NCBI GenBank assembly: GCA_022071945.1
Contig: JAJVIN010000039.1
Span: 1 to 64,000 of the forward strand
Source of the DNA: Thermoanaerobaculia bacterium
GTDB lineage: Bacteria; Acidobacteriota; Thermoanaerobaculia; UBA5066
Direction of reading: 5' to 3'
Length of the DNA stretch: 64,000 nt
Positions 58,127-64,000 of this stretch are shown in pieces. Under the pieces are notes generated by a model. It saw only the letters and a program-made list of their open reading frames with translations, searched no databases and had not been told where the DNA came from. The first letter of the stretch is position 1. The number at the start of each line of letters is the position of its first letter. The position numbers and the translations under genes were made by a program.

Positions 58127-58822
58127 GTGAAGAGAACGTTGGCCGGGATGGCACTGCTCTTATGGGGACTTCTCGGGGGCTGTGGGGGACCGGAAACGCC
58201 TTCTCAGGGTCCCATCCGCGCTCTGACACAGCCCACGAAGCCGCAGCCCGCCGACGAGGCCTTCTCTCCTCCCTCGGGCGCCCTCCTCACGTCATCGGAC
58301 GTCACCCTCTATCTCGGTGTGCTGCGAGAGACGGTCCGCCTGTCCGTTCCCAGAACGCCCACCACCGCAGATCCCGGTGCCGTCCCACTCTCATCCCTCG
58401 CGGGAGAGGGGCAGGGAGGTACTCCGGACGTCGCCGCAGCCCGCAGACTCGGCATTCGTATCGAGCAGTACCTCTGGATCCGTGAGCGGGTTCTGGAAGC
58501 GAGCGCCGCCGAGGCCAGCGCGCGGCTGGATCGGGAATCGCAAGCCGACCTCGAGCGCGCGATCGCCGAGCTAGAGGCTCGCCGCGCCGTTGCTCCAGAC
58601 GATGACTCCAAGAAGCTCATCGAAAGCCAGATCGAGATCTTCTCCGCAGAGGCAAGCCGCCTCAAGAAGGAGGCTGGCGTCGCAGCTCCCGAGTCCATCC
58701 GCCGCAACATCGAGCTCCTCAGACCCAGCATGCCCGAAATCCAGACGCTCCAGAACCAGCTCCTGACGGACCTTCAGCTCATCGAGACACCGGCATCTTC
58801 CGCAAGAAAGGAATCACAATGA
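58127..58822 (+). CDS. hypothetical lipoprotein with helical/coiled-coil C-terminus
   Basis: GTG start; MKRTLAGMALLLWGLLGGCGG lipobox; ASARLDRESQADLERAIAELEARRAV. Confidence 0.65.
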   Translation: MKRTLAGMALLLWGLLGGCGGPETPSQGPIRALTQPTKPQPADEAFSPPSGALLTSSDVTLYLGVLRETVRLSVPRTPTTADPGAVPLSSLAGEGQGGTPDVAAARRLGIRIEQYLWIRERVLEASAAEASARLDRESQADLERAIAELEARRAVAPDDDSKKLIESQIEIFSAEASRLKKEAGVAAPESIRRNIELLRPSMPEIQTLQNQLLTDLQLIETPASSARKESQ

Positions 58823-59325
58823 GATTGATCGACCCCTTGATGATGGAATTCGATCGCGAGGCCTCGACGACTCGAAAGTGCCTGGAACGAGTCCCCACGG
58901 AGAAGCTCGGCTGGAAGCCTCACGAGAAGTCCATGAGCCTCGGGCAGCTCGCCTGGCACCTGGCCACCTTGCCGCACTGGGTCGCCAACTCGATCCTCGC
59001 CGACGGCTATGACTTCAAGTCCGCGCCCAAACAACCTTCCGAACCGGCGGAGGCCGAGGTCATCGTGAAGACCTTCCTCGAGGGAGTCAACGGTGCCAAG
59101 GCCGCCATGGTCGAGCTCGATGACGATAGGGCCCTTGGAACCTGGACCCTTTCCGCGGGGGAGAAAGTCCTCATGTCCGTGCCTCGCCTCGCTTTCGTCC
59201 GGATGATCCTCTTGAACCACTCTTACCATCACCGCGGCCAGCTTTCCGTCTATTTGCGGCTGCTCGATATCCCGCTTCCGTCGATCTATGGCCCGACCGC
59301 GGACGAGAATCCGTTCGGGATGTGA
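58819..59325 (+). CDS. DinB-family protein
   Basis: PHEKSMSLGQLAWHLATLPHW, LLNHSYHHRGQLSVYLRLLDIPLPSIYGPTADE. Confidence 0.9.
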   Translation: MRLIDPLMMEFDREASTTRKCLERVPTEKLGWKPHEKSMSLGQLAWHLATLPHWVANSILADGYDFKSAPKQPSEPAEAEVIVKTFLEGVNGAKAAMVELDDDRALGTWTLSAGEKVLMSVPRLAFVRMILLNHSYHHRGQLSVYLRLLDIPLPSIYGPTADENPFGM

Positions 59326-59328
59326 GCC

Positions 59329-60111
59329 ATGAGCACGGATGTCGTCCTGGCCTCGCGCGACGAGGGGATCCTCACGCTAACCATCAACCGTCCCGAGAAG
59401 CTCAACGCCCTCAACGCCGAGGTCCTGGAGACCCTGCGGCATCACCTCCATGAGGCCAAGCGAGACCCTGAAACCGGCGCCGTTCTCCTCACCGGGGCGG
59501 GTGAAAAGGCCTTCGTCGCGGGCGCCGACATCGCCGGATTCGCCGGCATGACCCCCTCCGCCGCACGCGAACTGGCCCGTCGAGGCCAGTCCGTTCTCGA
59601 CCTCTTGGAGAACCTTGGAAAACCCTCGATCGCCGCCGTCAACGGATTCGCGCTCGGAGGAGGGTGCGAGCTCGCGATGGCCTGCAGCATCCGCATTGCC
59701 TCCACGAAAGCCCGCTTCGGCCAGCCCGAGGTCAACCTGGGGCTGATCCCGGGCTACGCGGGGACCCAGCGCCTCGCCCGCCTCGTTGGTAAGGGCCGCG
59801 CTCTCGAGATCATTCTCACCGGGGATCCGGTTCCGGCCGAGGAGGCCCACCGGATCGGGCTCGTCAACCGGGTCACTGAACCCGACAAACTGATGGACGA
59901 GTGCCGCGCTCTTGCCAGGAAGATCCTCTCGAAGGCTCCCCTTGCCGTGAAGTACGCCCTCGAAGCCGTCAATATCGGAATCGAGATGCCGTTCGATCAA
60001 GCCGAGAACCTCGAGGCGACCCTCTTCGGTCTGTCGGCCGCCACTGCCGACATGCAGGAAGGGGTCAGGGCATTCCTGGAAAAGAGGCCCCCCCAATTCA
60101 AGGGGAACTGA
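59329..60111 (+). CDS. enoyl-CoA hydratase/isomerase family protein
   Basis: NRPEKLNALNAEVL, AFVAGADIAGFAGM, AAVNGFALGGGCELAMACSIRIAS, NLGLIPGYAGTQRLARLVGKGRA. Confidence 0.94.
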   Translation: MSTDVVLASRDEGILTLTINRPEKLNALNAEVLETLRHHLHEAKRDPETGAVLLTGAGEKAFVAGADIAGFAGMTPSAARELARRGQSVLDLLENLGKPSIAAVNGFALGGGCELAMACSIRIASTKARFGQPEVNLGLIPGYAGTQRLARLVGKGRALEIILTGDPVPAEEAHRIGLVNRVTEPDKLMDECRALARKILSKAPLAVKYALEAVNIGIEMPFDQAENLEATLFGLSAATADMQEGVRAFLEKRPPQFKGN

Positions 60112-60131
60112 CAGCCGCGCTCGCGAACAGG

Positions 60132-60155
60132 GCGGCCGGATGCCTTTCCGGCCGC
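60132..60155. terminator. hairpin between convergent enoyl-CoA hydratase and hmgA genes
   Basis: GCGGCCGGA (60132-60140) / TCCGGCCGC (60147-60155), 9 bp, 6-nt loop; no clear T-tract. Confidence 0.5.
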
Positions 60156-60185
60156 ATCCCTCGCTTTGCCCCGGCTCCCTCTCCG

Positions 60186-61340
60186 TCAGCCCTTCGGAAC
60201 CCAGCTGTCGTGATACGAAGGATGCTCCAGTTGGAGCGCCTGTCGCGCGACCTCGAGCGGAAGAAACGTGTCGAGCATGACCGCCAGCTCGTCCGTCGAT
60301 CGCGTCCCGATCGATCCCTCGTAGGCCCCGGGATGCGGGCCATGAGGGATCCCCGCCGGGTGGAGGGATACGGCCCTCGGACCGACTCCCTTCCGGCTCG
60401 TGAAGTTCCCCCTCACGTAATAGATGATCTCGTCGCAGTCCACGGATGAGTGGGGGTAGGGGCACGGAATCGCCTGCGGGTGGGTGTCCGTGACGCGTGG
60501 CACGAACGAGCAAACGAGCGCCCCGCGGCACGCAAACGTCGAGTGGATCGTCGGAGGCAGGTGCACCAAGCCCGTCTTCGGTTGGTACTTCAGGATCGGG
60601 AAGGCGAACGGCCACACCGTGCCGTCCCACCCAACGATGTCGAACGGCGAGGACTGGGGCTTCCTGAGGACGAAGGCGTCCCCCTTCTTGACGAGGACTT
60701 CTTCCGGTCCGGGCCTGGGCCCTTTGAACTCCGGCCTGACGAAGTCCCGGTGTGAGAACGGAGCATCCATCCGGAGCTGCCCGACCGGGTTCCGAAACTG
60801 CACCGGGAGGTGGAACCCGCCCTTCATCTCGAAGACGATCCCCTCGAGCTCTTCCACGACGACGATCCGGTGAACGACGCTGCGCGGCATCACGAAGTAG
60901 TCGCCGGCACCGACCGGGAGGTCTCCGAAAGGCGACTCGACGACTCCCTTGCCCCCAAAGACATAGAAAAGGTCGTCTCCATCCCCATTTGCGAAGCCCC
61001 GTATGCCGTTCGACTCCACAGGAAGCCGGAAAAAGCTGACCGTCACGTCCGCATTGAAGAACGCGGGAGTGAATCCGGCCGCGGCGCCGTCACCCAGGAA
61101 AAGGCGCCGCTTCAGCGGCTGCGGCCCAGAGGGGACCGGAGCCTGCCGGTCGAAGACACCTGGCTCGGCCGGGGAGATCTGCCGGTCTGCCGCCGGCGGA
61201 ACTTCGTGATACAGGATCGAGAACTCTCCGTCGAAGCCCTTCCGCGTGAAGCACTCCTCGTGCCGGAGCGAACCATCCGGAGCCCGGAACACCGTGTGGG
61301 GCTTCTCGGGGAGATCCCCGGCTCTCATGTAGTCGATCAT
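60186..61340 (-). CDS. hmgA: homogentisate 1,2-dioxygenase
   Basis: FNADVTVSFFRLP, DYFVMPRSVVHRIV, YPHSSVDCDEIIYYVRGNFTSRKGVGPRAVSLHPAGIPHGPHPGAYEGSIG. Confidence 0.92.
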   Translation of the reverse strand: MIDYMRAGDLPEKPHTVFRAPDGSLRHEECFTRKGFDGEFSILYHEVPPAADRQISPAEPGVFDRQAPVPSGPQPLKRRLFLGDGAAAGFTPAFFNADVTVSFFRLPVESNGIRGFANGDGDDLFYVFGGKGVVESPFGDLPVGAGDYFVMPRSVVHRIVVVEELEGIVFEMKGGFHLPVQFRNPVGQLRMDAPFSHRDFVRPEFKGPRPGPEEVLVKKGDAFVLRKPQSSPFDIVGWDGTVWPFAFPILKYQPKTGLVHLPPTIHSTFACRGALVCSFVPRVTDTHPQAIPCPYPHSSVDCDEIIYYVRGNFTSRKGVGPRAVSLHPAGIPHGPHPGAYEGSIGTRSTDELAVMLDTFLPLEVARQALQLEHPSYHDSWVPKG

Positions 61341-62503
61341 CAGCCGACTACTTCCAGAGACCGGGAGGCCGCTCGCTGCGACTCCTCGATCGATTCGAAC
61401 AACGTTCTGAAGTTCCCGTAGCCGAAGCCCTTGTCCCCCTCGCGCTGGATCACCTCGTAGAAGAACGGACCGGCCTTCTGGTCGCCGTACAGGTCGCCGC
61501 CCGGCACCATGAAGATCTGGAGCATGTACTTGTCATCCCTTCCATCGACGAGGATGTGGTTCTTCCTCAGATCGGCGACCGGTTCGTTCACCTTCGAGAT
61601 CCTGTTCTCCTCGAGACGCTTGGGCAGGCGGTCGTAGTAGGACGGGGGCGCGGGGAGAAAGGCGATCCCTTTCTCCCGCAGCTTCTCGACGGCCGGGATG
61701 ATCTCCTTGAGGAGAAAAGCGACATGCTGAACGCCCGCGCCGTGATGATCCTCGCAGAACCTGTTGATCTGGCTCTCCCGAAAGAACGGACGCATCGGCT
61801 CGTTCGTCGCGAACTTGATCCCGCTCTCCGGATCCGCCATCACGATGGAACGGAGCCCTGAGCCCGTCATCCGCCGGCCGCCGTCCACGTCCACAGTGTG
61901 GAACTCGACGTCCCAGAAGTGGTTGAAGCCCAGGACGTCGCGGTACCAGTTGACAACCGGCAGCATCGTGTAGGCGTTTGACGTCACGTGGTCGATCGTC
62001 GCGAACCCGTGCGGGTTCTCGGCCGGGACCCCTCCGTCGACCATCTCGAAGTCCGGGGCGAAAGCGGGGTAGTCGCCCTCCCGCTGGATGAACCGGAACG
62101 TGACGTCGTCGAGCGGAGTCGCGATGTTGAAAGTCCGGAACCTCCCGTGTTCGGACTCCCGGGTCTGGATATCGGAAAGAAACGTCGCTCCCCGGGCCTC
62201 CAGGAACCGCCAGGAGGCTTCCACGTCTTTCACGCGAAAGGCCAGCGACGAGATCCCGTCGGGGTGAATCCTGAGGTAGCGCGCGGCCCGGGAATCGCCC
62301 CGGACCGGGCTCGACACGAGAATCCTGATCTGCCCGGCCCCGAAGACCGAGGCGTTCTCTCCGCCCCTGAGGACCTTCGCTTCAGAGGCCCTCGCGACCT
62401 CGGTGAACCCGAGCGCCTGCGTGTAGAAGCGACGGCTTCGCTCCAGATCGTTGACGATGAAGTGAAACGAGTCGTATCCGATGATCCCAAGCGACTGGCT
62501 CAT
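61340..62503 (-). CDS. hppD: 4-hydroxyphenylpyruvate dioxygenase
   Basis: IDHVTSNAYTMLPVVNWYRDVLGFNHFWDVEFHT, GAGVQHVAFLLKEI, LQIFMVPGGDLYGDQKAGPFFYEVIQREGDKGFGYGNFRTLFESIE; stop overlaps hmgA start. Confidence 0.94.
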   Translation of the reverse strand: MSQSLGIIGYDSFHFIVNDLERSRRFYTQALGFTEVARASEAKVLRGGENASVFGAGQIRILVSSPVRGDSRAARYLRIHPDGISSLAFRVKDVEASWRFLEARGATFLSDIQTRESEHGRFRTFNIATPLDDVTFRFIQREGDYPAFAPDFEMVDGGVPAENPHGFATIDHVTSNAYTMLPVVNWYRDVLGFNHFWDVEFHTVDVDGGRRMTGSGLRSIVMADPESGIKFATNEPMRPFFRESQINRFCEDHHGAGVQHVAFLLKEIIPAVEKLREKGIAFLPAPPSYYDRLPKRLEENRISKVNEPVADLRKNHILVDGRDDKYMLQIFMVPGGDLYGDQKAGPFFYEVIQREGDKGFGYGNFRTLFESIEESQRAASRSLEVVG

Positions 62504-62609
62504 GACTGGAGTCTACCGTCAGGTCTCGAGTCGTGTGAATCGCCGCGTTAACACGTCGTTTCTGGCATCCGAAGACGGCGCATCTGAGCCGGCCTCCGTA
62601 AAATGGGTG

Positions 62610-63548
62610 ATGATGTCCGATCCCGCCGGGATCCCCACGGGTCCCGCCAAGCTCGAGTACTTCCTGAAACACCTGCCCCTCTACCTCGATTACCTGACAG
62701 TCGAGAAGGGGCTGGCGAAGAATTCGCTCGCGGCCTACGAGCGGGACCTGCAGGCCTTCGGCGAGTTTCTGACGACCCTCAGGATCGACACGAGAGACGT
62801 CACCCGTGAGGAGATCATCGAGTACCTCTCCGAGAAGAGGATCGGGGGGGCGAGCCCTCGCTCCGTGGCCCGCGCCACCTCGGCCATTCGTGGCCTCTTC
62901 AAGTTCCTGACCTCGGAGAAAGTCCTGCCGTCGGATCCATCAGAGGACCTCGAAAACCCGAGGCGCTGGTCGGTTCTGCCGAAGCTCCTGACCGTGGAGG
63001 AGATCCGTAAGCTTCTTCAGGCCTGCGATCTGGCGACTGCAAAGGGCCTGAGGGACCGAGCCATCATCGAGCTCCTCTATTCGTCGGGGATCCGGGTCTC
63101 CGAGCTGACCAGCCTTCTCCTCGACCAGTTGCGTCTCAAGGAGGGATTCCTGCTCGTTCGTGGCAAGGGAAGCAAGGACCGGGTCGTTCCCGTGGCCCCG
63201 GCCTCGGCCCAGTGGCTCGAGCGCTACTTCGAGCTTTCCCGCAGCGAGAACCAGGGGGCGGCGTCGGACCGGCACGTCTTCCTCGGGCCGGGAGGAAAAG
63301 CGCTGACCCGTCAGACCGTTTTCAACATCCTGAAGGCCACGGCGCTCCGGGCGGGCGTCGACCCCGAGACCGTGTCGCCTCATGTCCTCAGGCATAGCTT
63401 CGCCACCCACCTCGTCGACAACGAGGCCGATCTCAGAGCCGTCCAGATGATGCTCGGGCATGCGAGCATCGCCACGACGGAGATCTACACTCATGTCTCC
63501 ATGGCGAGGGTCCGAAAGGTCTATGACCGTACTCATCCGCGTGCGTAG
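62610..63548 (+). CDS. site-specific tyrosine recombinase XerD/XerC-like
   Basis: [86 protein letters not shown]. Confidence 0.94.
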   Translation: MMSDPAGIPTGPAKLEYFLKHLPLYLDYLTVEKGLAKNSLAAYERDLQAFGEFLTTLRIDTRDVTREEIIEYLSEKRIGGASPRSVARATSAIRGLFKFLTSEKVLPSDPSEDLENPRRWSVLPKLLTVEEIRKLLQACDLATAKGLRDRAIIELLYSSGIRVSELTSLLLDQLRLKEGFLLVRGKGSKDRVVPVAPASAQWLERYFELSRSENQGAASDRHVFLGPGGKALTRQTVFNILKATALRAGVDPETVSPHVLRHSFATHLVDNEADLRAVQMMLGHASIATTEIYTHVSMARVRKVYDRTHPRA

Positions 63549-64000
63549 GAGGCTGGTCCCGCTCATCGGTCTCCTCTTCTCACTTTCCTCTCTTTGCGAG
63601 AGGGCGGATGCCGTCCTGGTCGTCTTCGACGACGGCCGCCACCTGCACGCCGAGTCATTCGACCTCAAGGAAGAGCGGGTGACCCTTTACCTTTCGGCGG
63701 GTGCCCTCTTGACCGTGCCCCTCGAGCGGGTCGACAGGATCGTCGACGATGAGTACGTCCGGCTCGCTCTCGAGGAGCCCAGAAAAGACAGGGACCGCGA
63801 GCCCTCGGAAGTCAGCGTCCGGCGCCAAGCCTTGCCGGCCGCTGTCTTGTCGATGCCGTTCTCTCCCTTCATCCGTGAGGCGTCGGAAAAGCACAGGATC
63901 GACGCGGCCCTCATCGCCGCCGTGATCCGGGCGGAGTCGGGCTTTCAGCCCTACGCGGTCTCGCGGAAGGGGGCGCGGGGACTCATGCAGCTGATGCCGG
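63523..64000 (+). CDS. lytic transglycosylase (SLT-like), truncated by window edge
   Basis: ATG 63523; signal-like N-term; [36 protein letters not shown]. Confidence 0.85.
   Translation, partial: MTVLIRVRRRLVPLIGLLFSLSSLCERADAVLVVFDDGRHLHAESFDLKEERVTLYLSAGALLTVPLERVDRIVDDEYVRLALEEPRKDRDREPSEVSVRRQALPAAVLSMPFSPFIREASEKHRIDAALIAAVIRAESGFQPYAVSRKGARGLMQLMP

Overview
High-GC bacterial chromosomal window (Acidobacteriota-like gene content, inferred only), densely coding and mostly housekeeping. From left to right: 2-oxoacid dehydrogenase E2 (partial)/E1beta/E1alpha on the minus strand; asd-lysC-dapB-dapA-dapD-lysA-like operon; a stand-alone acyl-CoA mutase large subunit; a TPR/lolB-like/ispE/tRNA-Gln/prs/rplY/pth/rpsF/rpsR/membrane protein/rplI block; a large secreted EndA-type nuclease with Ig-like repeats and a C-terminal SLH-like region; PBP1A; uvrB; a 1.2-kaa aminotransferase fused to an archaeal-type PEP-carboxylase-like region; ygfZ-like, NYN, Nudix and hydrolase genes; two Ser/Thr kinases; a putative ceramide/sphingolipid locus (NAD-epimerase, serine-palmitoyltransferase-like, GNAT-like, convergent PAP2); nfeD/SPFH; lipA, lnt, prfB (programmed +1 frameshift); a RAYT-like transposase; hmgA/hppD; xerD-like; and a partial lytic transglycosylase. 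Best candidates for undescribed biology are the aminotransferase-PEPC fusion (29094-32699) and the putative sphingolipid locus (41972-46310). Also notable are an acyl-CoA mutase carrying an isobutyryl-CoA-mutase-type F/Q active-site signature, a LysA-like enzyme with a non-canonical CTSLD motif, an apparent ATT start codon for pth, and a structured rpsF leader. All functional calls come from reading motifs by eye; no database search was run.
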